NCBI GenBank assembly: GCA_026390575.1
Contig: JAPLFR010000008.1
Coordinates: forward strand, 434,001-498,000
Direction of reading: 5' to 3'
DNA: 64,000 nucleotides
Origin: Ignavibacteriales bacterium
GTDB lineage: Bacteria > Bacteroidota > Ignavibacteria > UBA10030
Shown here: positions 8,990 through 19,900 of the stretch, piece after piece
Position numbering within the stretch: the first letter of the stretch is position 1
Layout: each line of letters starts with the position of its first letter
Notes under the pieces: model-generated
Seen by the model: the letters and a program-made list of their open reading frames with translations, nothing else
What the model was told of the DNA's origin: nothing
Databases searched by the model: none
Made by a program: the position numbers and the translations under genes

Positions 8990-9106
8990 AAGATTATTAT
9001 CTCGATCAAAAATACTTTGTTGTTATAGTTTTTATACTACAAACTTTTCAGTGAAAAAACAATAACCCTTTGCATTCATTCACTCTTAAGACAAGAATGG
9101 CTATTC

Positions 9107-10852
9107 TCATCGCGTATACACAACTTTTCCCCCAAGCACAGTGGATTCCACCTGGATTGACGGTATCTCCATAGCAGGGCAACGGAATATATCCTTTGAA
9201 ATAACGATAAAGTCTGCAAGTTTTCCTCGTTCAAGCGATCCTTTTAGAGTTTCCTCACATGCAGCGTATGCAGCCCATGTTGTGAAACCATGAACTGCTT
9301 CTTCCCGTGTCATTTTCTCTGATGCGTACCATCCATCAACAAACGCCGTTGTATCAGAATATTCACCGGCAACAGGTTGGAAATATTCGCGCATATCATT
9401 AACATTCTTCGGTATACCATGTTGATCCTGCCGAGTACACGCAGCATAAATGCCAAAGAATGGATTTGGGCTTTCAACGGGAAAATCTGAACCGGCTGGA
9501 ATAACAACACCTGTGTTCAACAACGATCGCCAAGCATATGCACCACGAATCCGTTGTGGCCCGAGCCGTGCTTCAGCCCAATACATATCCGATGTACAAT
9601 GAGTCGGCTGCATGCTCGGAAGAACACCGAGCTGTTTGAAGCGAGGAATATCTTCCGACGAGAGCACCTGTGCATGCTCGACCCGCAATCTTGCAGAGGG
9701 CATGTGATGCTTTTTTAATGCCAATTCGTACACATCGAGGATAATATGGTTTGCTCTATCGCCAATTGCATGCGTGCAGACTTGAAAACCATGATCCAGC
9801 GATTCATCCACTAATTTTTGTAATTCCTCTTCCGAAAGCATCGTCAGTCCGCGATTGGTTGGATCATCAGAATATGGTTCGATCAGTGCGGCTCCCCGAG
9901 AACCCAATGCACCATCGACATATATTTTTAATGCGCGAATAGTAAGTTTGTTCTTTCCGTAACCGATAAGCTTTCCTTCCCTTGTCATTGCATCCCATAA
10001 CTCGCCTGGACCATCAACTGCAGCGTACACGCGAAGAGGAAATTTATTTTCATCGATCATTTTCTTGTATAATGCAACTTGCTTTGCATCTACTCCCATT
10101 TCTTGAACCGACGTCAGTCCTACTGAAGTACATTCTTCCGTCGCAAGCCGAATCGCTTCCCGCATTTCCTCATCGTTTGGCGCCGGCACGAATTTGTAGA
10201 TCAATTCCATTGCTGCATCGATAAAAACTCCCGTTGGTTCTCCACTGGCATCGCGCACAATTTTACCTCCGGGTACATCAGTCGTTTGTCTATTCACACC
10301 GGCGATTTCTAATGCGCGTTTGTTCACCCAGCAGGCATGTCCGTCCACTCGAACGAGATAGACAGGATTGTCTGGCGCAATTCTATCCAATAATGTCCGA
10401 GTCGGGAACGATTTCATCTGCCATTCATTTTGATCCCAGCCACGTCCTCGAATCCATTGTCCCGGGTTCGAAACAGCTACTCTCTGTGCAATTTTCTCTG
10501 CCGCTTCTGTCTCAGAATGCGATCCAAGGAGATCAACCGTCATTCGAGCAAGACCAAGACCGAACAGATGACAATGTGCATCAATGAGTCCGGGCAACAC
10601 GGTTTTTCCGCCCAGATTGATTATTTTCTTTGCTCTAAATTTCCGTTGAATGAACTCGTTTGTTCCTACTCCAACGATCTTATCATTTGATGTCGCCAAT
10701 GCTTCTGCGATGGTACTGTTTGCGTCCATCGTATAGATGTTGCAGTTGATGTAAACAGTGTCCGCGCGTTCAGGCATATACCGGTTGAGGAAAGCAACGA
10801 TGACAACTCCTGCGATCACAAACAAGATAAACCACTTGAGCTGATGCGGCAT
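9107..10852 (-). CDS. membrane-anchored amidohydrolase (YtcJ/amidohydrolase 3 family)
   Basis: A 581-residue protein. Residues 5-22 form one hydrophobic segment (WFILFVIAGVVIVAFL) that is probably an uncleaved signal anchor, placing the enzyme on the periplasmic face. The metal-dependent hydrolase fold follows: LPGLIDAHCH with H93 and H95, KIYVDGALGSRGA (probable metal-bridging Lys), VCTHAIGDRAN, RVEHAQ and PAGSDFPVE (metal Asp). This is the YtcJ/AepA-type amidohydrolase layout. Such enzymes hydrolyse amide bonds of formamides or cyclic amides, and the substrate here is not predictable. It is divergent from the exopolysaccharide module, sharing a 254-base intergenic region. Confidence 0.88.
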   Translation of the reverse strand: MPHQLKWFILFVIAGVVIVAFLNRYMPERADTVYINCNIYTMDANSTIAEALATSNDKIVGVGTNEFIQRKFRAKKIINLGGKTVLPGLIDAHCHLFGLGLARMTVDLLGSHSETEAAEKIAQRVAVSNPGQWIRGRGWDQNEWQMKSFPTRTLLDRIAPDNPVYLVRVDGHACWVNKRALEIAGVNRQTTDVPGGKIVRDASGEPTGVFIDAAMELIYKFVPAPNDEEMREAIRLATEECTSVGLTSVQEMGVDAKQVALYKKMIDENKFPLRVYAAVDGPGELWDAMTREGKLIGYGKNKLTIRALKIYVDGALGSRGAALIEPYSDDPTNRGLTMLSEEELQKLVDESLDHGFQVCTHAIGDRANHIILDVYELALKKHHMPSARLRVEHAQVLSSEDIPRFKQLGVLPSMQPTHCTSDMYWAEARLGPQRIRGAYAWRSLLNTGVVIPAGSDFPVESPNPFFGIYAACTRQDQHGIPKNVNDMREYFQPVAGEYSDTTAFVDGWYASEKMTREEAVHGFTTWAAYAACEETLKGSLERGKLADFIVISKDIFRCPAMEIPSIQVESTVLGGKVVYTR

Positions 10853-11106
10853 GGTAATTCCTAACGGTTAGAGGATGAGTCATTCCAAGAAAGTCGTTGT
10901 GATTGTGAAAATAGACATTTCAGCATATTTAATTGGTAATGTACCTTGAGGAAAACGGAATTGCAAATAAAATCTAAGGTTGAGCAAAAGCAATTTTTAA
11001 TGCATACAATTCATTGATTCATTCTTGCTTCCACTCCAATATTCTTCTAACTTATGTTATTCTATAGTAGTTCGATACCGTCATGAACGATTTTAAATGA
11101 AGATTT

Positions 11107-14100
11107 ATGAGAAAAGCTCTCCTCCTCTTTTTTTGCATATCCTTATTGTGCACAATCCAAAAATCTCTTGCTATTGCCGGCGAATCATCTTCCCCAAAAA
11201 AAATTCTGATAATTGTAGAAGGCTCGTCAAGCTTAAAAAACCAAGCCATGGGAGACGGGCGGCAGCTTGCAACGCTTCTTGGGCATTTTAATGCTGTTAC
11301 AACACTCAAAGGCGTACAGGATTATAAGTTTGGCGAACTCTCTTATTTTGATTATACGTTTTATATTGGTTTTGAAGTCCGCAATGCCGTTCCTACAAAA
11401 TTTCTTTTAGATGTGTACAACACAGACAAACCGGTTATTTGGATCAACACAGGAATGGTGGAATTTTGTCAGCGGTACGATATGCAGAAAAAATTCGGTT
11501 TCACCGTCACACATATCGATTCTGTATTAAAGTTCGATCGGATTTTTGCAAACAATGCGACATTCACGAAAGGGGAACCTCACCTCGGAATCATTCGTAT
11601 CACAAATCCCACGAAGGTAAAGATTCTCGGAAAGGCATATTCCTCAACAAAACAGAAGGAATCACCATACGCTATCTCTATAAAAAATTTCATCTACTTT
11701 GCCGATTCTCCATTTGCCTATGCAATTCCCGGAGATCATTACAATTATTTCGCAGACTATTTGCACGATATTCTTCATGAAGATCATGAGTCATTCCATC
11801 GGGCAATGATTCGTATAGAGGACGTAACGCTTTTTGAAAATCCTGATAACCTGCGCGAAATAGCGGACATTCTCTCCAGCCGTGGCATTCCCTTTATGGT
11901 TGGTGTCATCCCATTTTTTGTCGATCCCGGCGAAGGAACTCGTTTGAGCCTCTCTGACAAACCGGATCTTGTCGATGCATTACAATATATGGTGCACAAC
12001 GGCGGAACAATCGTAATGCACGGCATCACGCATCAATACAAAGGTGTGACAGCTGTTGACTATGAGTTCTGGGATGACAACACAGGGGGACCCATCAAAG
12101 GTGAGACAGAAGAAGCTGATGCCCGGAAAATCGAATCGGGGATTCAGGAGTTCATGAAAAACGATCTCTACCCTCTTGTGTGGGAAACACCGCATTACAC
12201 GGCTTCGTTCACGTTATACAAAACAATCGCAAAGTACTTCAGTACAGCATGCGAGCAGCGGCTTTCGATTGAAGATGCCGACTTCAGTCAGTTTTTTCCG
12301 TATATCATCAACAAAGATCTGTTTGGGCAGACGATCTATCCGGAAAACCTTGGATATGTCCCGTTAAATCCGGATAAAGCGGCAAGCCGCGCATCCGTTG
12401 ATGAACTCCTGAAGAATGCAAAAGCACAATTGTATATTCGTGATGGTTTTGCTACTGCCTTTTTCCATGCCTTTCTCGACCTTGATTTGCTGAAACAACT
12501 TGTCGATGGATTGGAAGGGCTCGGATACAGTTTCTTCGATATGCGGGAAGTGGCACTCTGGGTCAAAACAAAAGATCGCGTGATCCTTTCCGGTACACAA
12601 AGTTATTCTATCACACTCAAAGATCAATATTTATCCGAAGCATATTTCGACGAATCCGGAGAAGTACGCGACCGTTCGATTTCCGAGAAACGGATTCTCG
12701 GACCTATCACAAAACAGGTATCACTAAAGCCGCGAGAATTCTATAAGGCCGAACCTACGGAATTTCGTGAACGTGAGCAATCATTCGCGGAAAAAACCAT
12801 ATCTCAGGCAGAACGTTTGTATGATAATCTTTTTGCGAAAGAAGATGAATGGAACGCTGCACATGTGTTGATTTTGTGGAATCATTTTGCGCGCGGCGCT
12901 TTCTTCAATGATCAGGCATCATTCGCCTCTGCATTGCGAAGTGTGAACATCATCGCGGATACAGTATTTCTTGGACAACCGATCATTCCGTCGAAATACA
13001 ATCTCTTGATTGTGCCCGCCGCAATCGCTGACTCACTCACACCGGAAGATATTTCCACTCTTACGAATTACGTCACTTCCGGCGGAAACATTATTCTCGA
13101 TTCCAAGACCGATCTTGCCGGAGAATTTGGAATTCAATATGCCAGTACGCAGATACGAGTTCGTCATGTACGCGACAAATTATTTCCTGAAGAGCAAATC
13201 GTCTGGCGTTATCCTGAACTCGTAAACAAATTCGATGTCGACAACCTCGATAAAATTTTCTGTATCGATGAAGCGACGGAATCTCCGATGGTCATAGGCA
13301 AGCGTTTCGGCAAGGGAAAAGTGCTGTATATCAACTCGCGATTCGATCCGCATTCCCAGCAAGGATATTCAAATTATCCATACTTCATTGAGTATATTCG
13401 TCGATATTTTCAATTACGCCCGATCGTACGGCGCGAAAAGCTTGAAGTGTTCTTCGAACCGGGGAGCCGGCGTCTGTATAGTGTTGAGAACCTTGTTCGG
13501 TCATGGGTTTCGAATGGAATACGTATCATTCACGTCTCAGGCTGGCACGAATATCCTAAATACACATGGGACTACGCACGTTTGATCCGGCTGGCGCACG
13601 CAAACGGTATACTCGTTTATGCTTGGCTGGAGCCGCCGCAGATTAGTCAATTTTTCTGGGATACTCATCCGGAGTGGCGCGAGAAAAATATCTTCGGCGA
13701 AGATGCGAAACCAGCGTGGCGATACCCGGTTGCGCTCACCGATACACTATGTGTCCAGGAAATGACAAGGTTATACCATTCTTTTTTAGAATCGTTCGAT
13801 TGGGATGGTGTCGATCTCGCTGAACTCTATTTTGAATCGGGACGTGGATTTGAAGAACCGAAGCTCTTCACTCCTGCTCATCCGACTGCCAGGCTCGAGT
13901 TGAAACGAAAATACGGCATCGATTTGAAAGCGGCGTTCGATTCACTTTCCTCATCCTACTGGAAAACAAACGCGAAAGTAAAAGAAACAATTGTGAACTA
14001 TCGTGTGGAGAAGATCAAGAGTATTTATGAAACCCTTCTCAGATCCTTCAATGAAATCGCAAAAACTAAACCAGGTTTCCAAATCATTGTTACAGCGTTA

Positions 14101-15060
14101 GACAACTTTGGATCTCCGGAACTTCGCGAGCAATTCGGCATTGATATGCACAGCATCCTCGAACTTCAGAAACGATTCGGGTTCATGTTACAGGTTGAGG
14201 ATCCGGAATCGAAATGGTCCAGCGACCCGCGCAGGTATATCGACATGGGGAAACAGTACAGCAAACTTGTTGATTCTTCCAAACTCATGTTCGATCTCAA
14301 TATTCTCACTTTCCGAAAAAAGGAAGCTATTATTCCATTCCCTACACTGATTCAAACAGGGACGGAAAGTTTTCATCTGATTCGATCTGCTTCGCTCGGA
14401 GCACCGCGTCTGACGATTTATTCGGAAGCAAGCGTGAACCCGCAAGATTTAAGCTTCTTTTCCAATGCGCTCGCAAGCGATGTTCATTATCGATTCACTG
14501 AATCCGGTATACATGTAGAAACGCTGTCTTCATTCGTACTGCGCCTCCCAAAAGAAGTTACTGAAATCACATTGGATGGAAATCCGATGCCGCCGTTCCG
14601 GGATAATCGATATGTGATTCCGGCAGGCGAACATTCTATTATTTTGAAGCCACAGACTACAAGTAATTTCTCTACACATGAACTCCAGACACGTATTATG
14701 TCCGCAACGGGAGAACTCAAATCTGTGGACTACGGTTTGCGGGAAGTTACTCTGGAGTATAGTTCCGATGTCCGCATGTTACTTTCTCTGAGCAACATGC
14801 CTACCTCTGTAACAATCGATGGCTCTCCAATAAATTTTACTGTCATGAAAGGGAACGATTGCTTTAGTACTTTCCTTCCTTCCGGCAGCCATAGAGCAAA
14901 CATTGTTGCCGGCGATCGATTTGCATACGGCATCAATTTTACCAGCTTCTGGTCGACCACGGCAATTGCGGTATTTAGTGCGCTTGCGATTTCATTGCTT
15001 CTCTTGATGTACGTGTTTCTGAAATTTGTCAGGCGCTCTTCGGAAAATCGAAAGGTGTAA
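11107..15060 (+). CDS. DUF2334 deacetylase-like / glycosidase-like membrane-anchored protein, candidate exopolysaccharide-modifying enzyme
   Basis: A 1317-residue envelope protein. It has a signal peptide (residues 1-26) and a DUF2334 polysaccharide-deacetylase-like domain at about 230-480. That domain carries E238-D239 (IRIEDV), H305-G-I-T-H309 and H454 (FFHAF), in the order of NodB-type metal and catalytic residues. An alpha/beta glutamine-amidotransferase-like region (about 580-750) follows, then a TIM-barrel glycosidase-like region (about 775-1110) with HVSGWHEYPKY and DGVDLAELYFES (E906, E910 as candidate acids). A beta-rich stretch and one C-terminal transmembrane helix (about 1285-1308) with a basic tail complete it. 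The domain order parallels PgaB (deacetylase plus hydrolase) and PelA, but with different domain families. A processive glycosyltransferase follows six bases later. The roles are inferred from domains and context. Confidence 0.75.
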   Translation: MRKALLLFFCISLLCTIQKSLAIAGESSSPKKILIIVEGSSSLKNQAMGDGRQLATLLGHFNAVTTLKGVQDYKFGELSYFDYTFYIGFEVRNAVPTKFLLDVYNTDKPVIWINTGMVEFCQRYDMQKKFGFTVTHIDSVLKFDRIFANNATFTKGEPHLGIIRITNPTKVKILGKAYSSTKQKESPYAISIKNFIYFADSPFAYAIPGDHYNYFADYLHDILHEDHESFHRAMIRIEDVTLFENPDNLREIADILSSRGIPFMVGVIPFFVDPGEGTRLSLSDKPDLVDALQYMVHNGGTIVMHGITHQYKGVTAVDYEFWDDNTGGPIKGETEEADARKIESGIQEFMKNDLYPLVWETPHYTASFTLYKTIAKYFSTACEQRLSIEDADFSQFFPYIINKDLFGQTIYPENLGYVPLNPDKAASRASVDELLKNAKAQLYIRDGFATAFFHAFLDLDLLKQLVDGLEGLGYSFFDMREVALWVKTKDRVILSGTQSYSITLKDQYLSEAYFDESGEVRDRSISEKRILGPITKQVSLKPREFYKAEPTEFREREQSFAEKTISQAERLYDNLFAKEDEWNAAHVLILWNHFARGAFFNDQASFASALRSVNIIADTVFLGQPIIPSKYNLLIVPAAIADSLTPEDISTLTNYVTSGGNIILDSKTDLAGEFGIQYASTQIRVRHVRDKLFPEEQIVWRYPELVNKFDVDNLDKIFCIDEATESPMVIGKRFGKGKVLYINSRFDPHSQQGYSNYPYFIEYIRRYFQLRPIVRREKLEVFFEPGSRRLYSVENLVRSWVSNGIRIIHVSGWHEYPKYTWDYARLIRLAHANGILVYAWLEPPQISQFFWDTHPEWREKNIFGEDAKPAWRYPVALTDTLCVQEMTRLYHSFLESFDWDGVDLAELYFESGRGFEEPKLFTPAHPTARLELKRKYGIDLKAAFDSLSSSYWKTNAKVKETIVNYRVEKIKSIYETLLRSFNEIAKTKPGFQIIVTALDNFGSPELREQFGIDMHSILELQKRFGFMLQVEDPESKWSSDPRRYIDMGKQYSKLVDSSKLMFDLNILTFRKKEAIIPFPTLIQTGTESFHLIRSASLGAPRLTIYSEASVNPQDLSFFSNALASDVHYRFTESGIHVETLSSFVLRLPKEVTEITLDGNPMPPFRDNRYVIPAGEHSIILKPQTTSNFSTHELQTRIMSATGELKSVDYGLREVTLEYSSDVRMLLSLSNMPTSVTIDGSPINFTVMKGNDCFSTFLPSGSHRANIVAGDRFAYGINFTSFWSTTAIAVFSALAISLLLLMYVFLKFVRRSSENRKV

Positions 15061-15066
15061 TATTCC

Positions 15067-16344
15067 ATGACTGTTCTTGAAGTTGATCTGAGTTTTCTTT
15101 TCGTTATTGCGGTCATTCTCATTTGGTTCACCATCGCGTACCAGTTCGTACTGACAGTATTCGGTTATATTAACTGTGTTCGTTCACTCCGCGAGAAACG
15201 TGAAGTGGATAGACGCACATACGACTATCCTTCTTGTTCGATCCTGATTCCGGCGCATAATGAAGAAAAAGTGATCGGCGCCACAATTGAATCAATGCTC
15301 CAGCTTGAATATCCCAAAGACAAACTTCAGATCATCGTTATTAACGATGGATCGAAAGATAGTACGAAAGACATTATACAGCGTTATGCTTCATCGGATG
15401 CTCGTGTGCAGCTCTTCGATATACCAAAAGGCGAAGGCGGCAAAGGGAAATCCCGAACGCTTAATCTTGGTATTCAACAAGCCAAAGGTGACATCATCGC
15501 TATCTACGACGCCGACAATACACCGGACAAGGATTCACTCCGGTATCTCGTTGCACAATTGATAGACAACAAAGAGCTCGGCGCAGTCATTGGGAAGTTC
15601 CGCACAGTGAATAAGAAAGCCACGCTTCTGACGCGCTTTATTAACATCGAAACACTCAGCTTCCAATTGATGCTGCAAGCTGGCAGATGGCAAATGCACG
15701 GCATTTCAACGTTACCAGGAACGAACTTTGTGATGTGGAACCATCTCGTACAAAAACTGGGCGGTTGGGATGAAGAAGCTTTGACAGAAGACTCAGAGCT
15801 GAGCATCCGAATTTACGAAGCAGGTTATAAAATTAAGTTCATCCCCTATGCAATCACGTATGAACAGGAACCGCAAAAATGGGGCGTCTGGATTCGGCAG
15901 CGCATGCGATGGGTACTTGGCAACAATTATGTTGTAAATAAATTCTGGAAAGAAATTCCTCATTTCAAGAATAAGAGATTAGCATTTGACCTGCTGTACA
16001 CGCTTTCACTTTACTATATTTTCTTTTTTGCTGTCGTTTTCTCGGATATTTTGTTTATTGTCAGTTTGTTTCAAGTGGTGGCAATTTCTTTACCTGGTCC
16101 CTATACTTTTGTATGGGTGACATCATTAATTTTATTCATCTTTGAAATATTTCTTTCGATTTCCTACGACGACGAAGATAACTTTAAGAATCTCGTCATT
16201 ATTGTTCTCATGTACTTCTCGTACTGCCAATTGTGGATTTATGTGGTCATCAAAGCGGCGTATCATGATTATATCAAGAAAGAAAAACACATTTGGGATA
16301 AGACGATACGGTTTGATACGCTTGCAGCGCAACCAAAGAAGTAA
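15067..16344 (+). CDS. processive GT2 polysaccharide synthase, PgaC/BcsA-like
   Basis: A 425-residue membrane glycosyltransferase. One transmembrane helix near residues 10-33 is followed by a GT-A domain with SILIPAHNEEK, N93-D94-G, D148-A-D150 (UDP-sugar and metal), T240-E241-D242 (catalytic base) and Q278-R-M-R281-W282. This is the full D, DxD, TED, QxxRW signature of processive family 2 synthases. Three or four C-terminal transmembrane helices (about 315-410) would form the export channel. No PilZ domain is present, so direct c-di-GMP control is not visible. It starts six bases after the deacetylase/glycosidase gene, so both should be made together. The sugar could be N-acetylglucosamine by analogy with PgaC, but this is not provable here. 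Confidence 0.9.
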   Translation: MTVLEVDLSFLFVIAVILIWFTIAYQFVLTVFGYINCVRSLREKREVDRRTYDYPSCSILIPAHNEEKVIGATIESMLQLEYPKDKLQIIVINDGSKDSTKDIIQRYASSDARVQLFDIPKGEGGKGKSRTLNLGIQQAKGDIIAIYDADNTPDKDSLRYLVAQLIDNKELGAVIGKFRTVNKKATLLTRFINIETLSFQLMLQAGRWQMHGISTLPGTNFVMWNHLVQKLGGWDEEALTEDSELSIRIYEAGYKIKFIPYAITYEQEPQKWGVWIRQRMRWVLGNNYVVNKFWKEIPHFKNKRLAFDLLYTLSLYYIFFFAVVFSDILFIVSLFQVVAISLPGPYTFVWVTSLILFIFEIFLSISYDDEDNFKNLVIIVLMYFSYCQLWIYVVIKAAYHDYIKKEKHIWDKTIRFDTLAAQPKK

Positions 16345-16422
16345 TAAGCCGTGGAATACGCGTCAGAATATTTCATTGCCTGCAAATTGTTCATTTCGTA
16401 TATTGAAGCAGCGACATTCCAT

Positions 16423-16495
16423 TGCCCCGTAGTGTAATTGGCAACACGCCTGACTCTGGATCAGGAAAGTCTAGGTTCGACCCCTAGCGGGGCAG
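16423..16495 (+). tRNA. tRNA-Gln, anticodon CTG
   Basis: A 73-nt cloverleaf. The acceptor stem is TGCCCCG with CGGGGCA, and the discriminator is G. The D-arm is GTGTAATTGGCAACAC, the anticodon arm CCTGA-CTCTGGA-TCAGG gives anticodon CTG, and the T-arm is CTAGG-TTCGACC-CCTAG. CCA is not encoded. It is the first of two tRNAs in tandem. Confidence 0.95.
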
Positions 16496-16499
16496 CTTC

Positions 16500-16537
16500 C
16501 AAATTGGCAATTGACAATTTCCAATTGACAATTTTCA
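16500..16537 (+). repeat. short AATTG/CAATT-rich repeat between two tRNA genes
   Basis: The 43-base spacer between the tRNAs contains CAATTGACAATTTC followed by CAATTGACAATTTT, a near-perfect 14-base tandem repeat, each unit itself rich in AATTG/CAATT dyads. It may serve in processing of the tRNA precursor or be slippage-derived. No further function can be read. Confidence 0.5.
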
Positions 16538-16538
16538 A

Positions 16539-16611
16539 GGCCTTATCGTCTAACGGTTTAGGACGTGACCCTCTCAAGGTCGAAATACGGGTTCGATTCC
16601 CGTTAAGGCTA
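16539..16611 (+). tRNA. tRNA-Glu, anticodon CTC
   Basis: A 73-nt cloverleaf. The acceptor is GGCCTTA with TAAGGCT (one terminal G-U pair), the discriminator A, the anticodon loop CTCTCAA giving anticodon CTC, and the T-loop GTTCGATTC. It is 43 bases after tRNA-Gln(CTG) and probably co-transcribed with it. The CTC isoacceptor is the less common Glu tRNA and supplements a TTC tRNA expected elsewhere. Confidence 0.93.
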
Positions 16612-16951
16612 CTTCTTCAGTTGGCCGCTACTTTTAGCATAAGTAGTATCAAACCTATCGTATTCAAAAAATTCCATCAGAATCTTCAACATTCCAATTA
16701 TCGCGGGTTCTCCACCTGTGCCATGTTTAAAAATGCTGCTATCGTCTATTATTTCTGCGTTTTTACCGCATATTCATCATTTTTTTATGTTTTACTTCGT
16801 CCACCATTCCATATTTTATCGTTCCTTTATAATATATGGTGTTTTTTTTATCACACGGTTTTCAATATTTTTTAAATTTCCATTTGCTCATTTCATTAAG
16901 AATCTATATTTTCCACCACGTTTTCTTATCACTATCTAAAAGTGACTTATT
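16612..16951. other. AT-rich intergenic region, no gene seen
   Basis: This is 340 bases between tRNA-Glu and the alpha-mannosidase gene. The only open frames are read-through of the tRNA and a hydrophobic T-rich artefact. It presumably holds the tRNA terminator and the promoter of the mannosidase gene, but I see no clear hairpin with U-tract and no TTGACA/TATAAT pair. Confidence 0.5.
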
Positions 16952-19900
16952 ATGGCTATTGATCTGCTCGAGCAGATACATCCTCATATAAAGGATTCAA
17001 TCTATCCATTGCGTACTCCGCTTCCAGATTGGAGGATGAAAGAGGGCGAAATTCCCGATGGTGGATCGGCTTCACTGCGCGATAAATCGTGGACGTCAAT
17101 TCGAATTCCTTTTCAATGGGGAAAGTACGATAAAACGTACTGGTTCCGGGAGACGATTACGATCACACCAGATTTTTCTGGAAAGCCGCTGGTTTTACTT
17201 CTTGATTTTCCTGAAGCACTTCTTTATCTCAATGGGAAACCATACCATGGCATCGATCATAATCACAAAGAGATTTTGATTTGCGAGAAATCAAAGCTCA
17301 ACGAGCAATTTGTTATTGCCATTCAAGCATATAGCGGACGAAGACTCGAACACAACACCTTTTCTTTTGCGGAGCTTGCGGTGTTAGACACAACTGCACG
17401 CCGCCTTGACAGTGCCTTGACCGTTCTCCAGGAACTTGATAAACTGATAGACCATGGATCTTACGAATCGAAAAAAATTCGTGACCTGATTCACCGAACA
17501 CTCATCTTTTTAAAGTACTTTAAGCCCGGTAGTGAGGAATATCCCAACGCAATCCGGCGAGCATATAATTTTCTTCTCAATACACTTGAAACAGAACTGA
17601 AGACGACAATTCCTGGACTTGTTCACCTTATTGGACATTCACATATCGACACTGCATGGTTGTGGACACTTCATGAAACAACGAGGAAGTGCGGCCGAAC
17701 ATTTTCATCAGTATTGAGATTGATGGAAGAATTTCCGGAATTTAAATTCTCTCAAAGTCAGCCGGTTCTGTACGAATTTACTAAACGGCAGTATCCTGAT
17801 TTATATAAACAGATCACTCAGCGTATCACTGAAGGAAAATGGGAACCGCTTGGTTCGATGTGGACTGAAGCCGACTGCAATATACCGAATGGCGAATCTC
17901 TCGTCCGTCAAATTTTATTTGGAAAAAGATTTTTCAAACAAGAATTCGGCATTGATTCAAACCTCCTCTGGCTTCCTGATTCGTTCGGCTTCAACTGGTC
18001 ACTGCCTCAGATACTTAAGAAATCTGGAATAACTCATTTTTATTCCTCCAAACTTCTTTGGAACGACAAAACAATATTTCCGCATACATCGTTTTGGTGG
18101 CAGGGAATCGATAAAACAAAAATCCTTGCACACATTTCCCCCGTCGGGCTTGAAGGACAAATTACACCGAAGTCACTCCTGAAGAATATTAATCCAACAC
18201 AGGAAGACCTGTCTGTATCATCCTCCCTCCAAACATATGGATACGGCGATGGCGGCGGTGGACCGATAAAAGAAAATCTCGAATTTGCTGTCGTACTAAA
18301 AACAATCATTGGATTGCCGTCTTCACAGCTTTCAACCGTTCAAGATTTTTTCAGGCAGTTGGAAGAACAATCGGCAAACCTCCCGACATGGAATAACGAG
18401 CTTTATCTTGAAACGCATCGCGGCACGTATACAACCCACGCGAAGATTAAAAAAGAGAACCGTGAGTGCGAAAATCTTCTCTATGCTTCCGAGCTCCTCT
18501 CCACTCTCGCGATGTTGTTTGGAAAAAATAGTACTGCACGACGTTATCCAAAGCAGAAACTTGAAGACGCATGGAAAAAACTGCTTCTCAATCAATTCCA
18601 TGATGTCATTACAGGCACTTCAATTGCCGACGTGTACAACGATGCACAGCAGGATTATCAGGATATCAGAATATGTTGTGCAGATATCATGAGTAATTGT
18701 ATTCAGGGATTATCTTTCCCTGCTAAAAAAAGCAAATCGGAATTCCATTTCGCACTTTTTAACACATTGGGATGGCAGCGAAATGAGTATGTAGAAATTT
18801 TTGTGAAGTCGAATGAAAAGTTTCTTTCTGTGGAAGATTCCGATGGAAATCCCGTCCTTTATCAGGTTGTGGAACGAACAAAGAAAGGGCTCATACTGCT
18901 CTGTTTCGTTGAACATATTCCAGCTTTCGGATTCAAACATGTACTTGTCCGCACACATGGAGACAAAACAGAATTGTTCGAACCGTGGGCAGCATCGTCA
19001 AATAAATTGGAAACACCCTTTTATAGAGTTCACTTTGACGGCAAAGGTGCGTTCAGATCACTGTATGCAAAGCAGCTGCGGCGCGAATTATTTCAGAAGG
19101 GGAAAACCGGCAACTTCTTTGCAACATTCCGCGATGTACCTAAGCAGTGGGAAGCTTGGAACATTGATGCTGAGTATGAAAAACACCGGATCGATTTATG
19201 GAAAACCAAACAATGTAAAATAATTGAGCAGGGTCCCTTACGCGCAACGGTTCGCCTTGACCTTAAAACTGAAAACGGTTCCACTCTCTCGCAGAATATT
19301 CGTTTCTATCGTCATTCACCGCGAATTGATTTCCAAACACATATACGTTGGCTGGAGAAACAGGTTCTCATGAAGGTTGCGTTCCCGTTCAATATGAAAG
19401 TATCGAGCGCAGCATACGAAATCCAATTCGGCGCAATCAATCGATCATCAAAACCGCGTACAGATGAGGATAGCGCAAAGTTTGAAGTACCTGCGCAACA
19501 ATGGGCAGACATGTCCGATGCTAAATATGGCGTCAGTCTGATGAACGACTGCAAATACGGATACAATGCAAAGGAGAATTCACTTCAGCTGACACTGTTA
19601 CGATCGCCCCGCTATCCAAATCCCATCGAACCGATGCATTGTGATGAGGGAGTCATCGACCAGGGGGAACATACATTTTGTTATTCTCTCTTTCCCCATA
19701 GCGGCGATTGGACGAAAGCGGGAACAGTTCAAAAGGCACGTGAATTAAATCATTCAGTTTTAGTTTTTCAAAATCTCCAACCGGAGAATATTCCCTCACT
19801 CCTTGAATCCTCGAAGCCGAACATTGTTATTGATGCAATCAAGAAAGCTGAAGAGAGCGATGCAGTCATTCTACGGATGCATGAAGCGCATGGTGTTTCA

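Noticed and set aside
16438-16875. 145-codon frame starting inside tRNA-Gln
   Set aside because: It reads through two tRNA genes and T-rich spacer; it is structurally an artefact.
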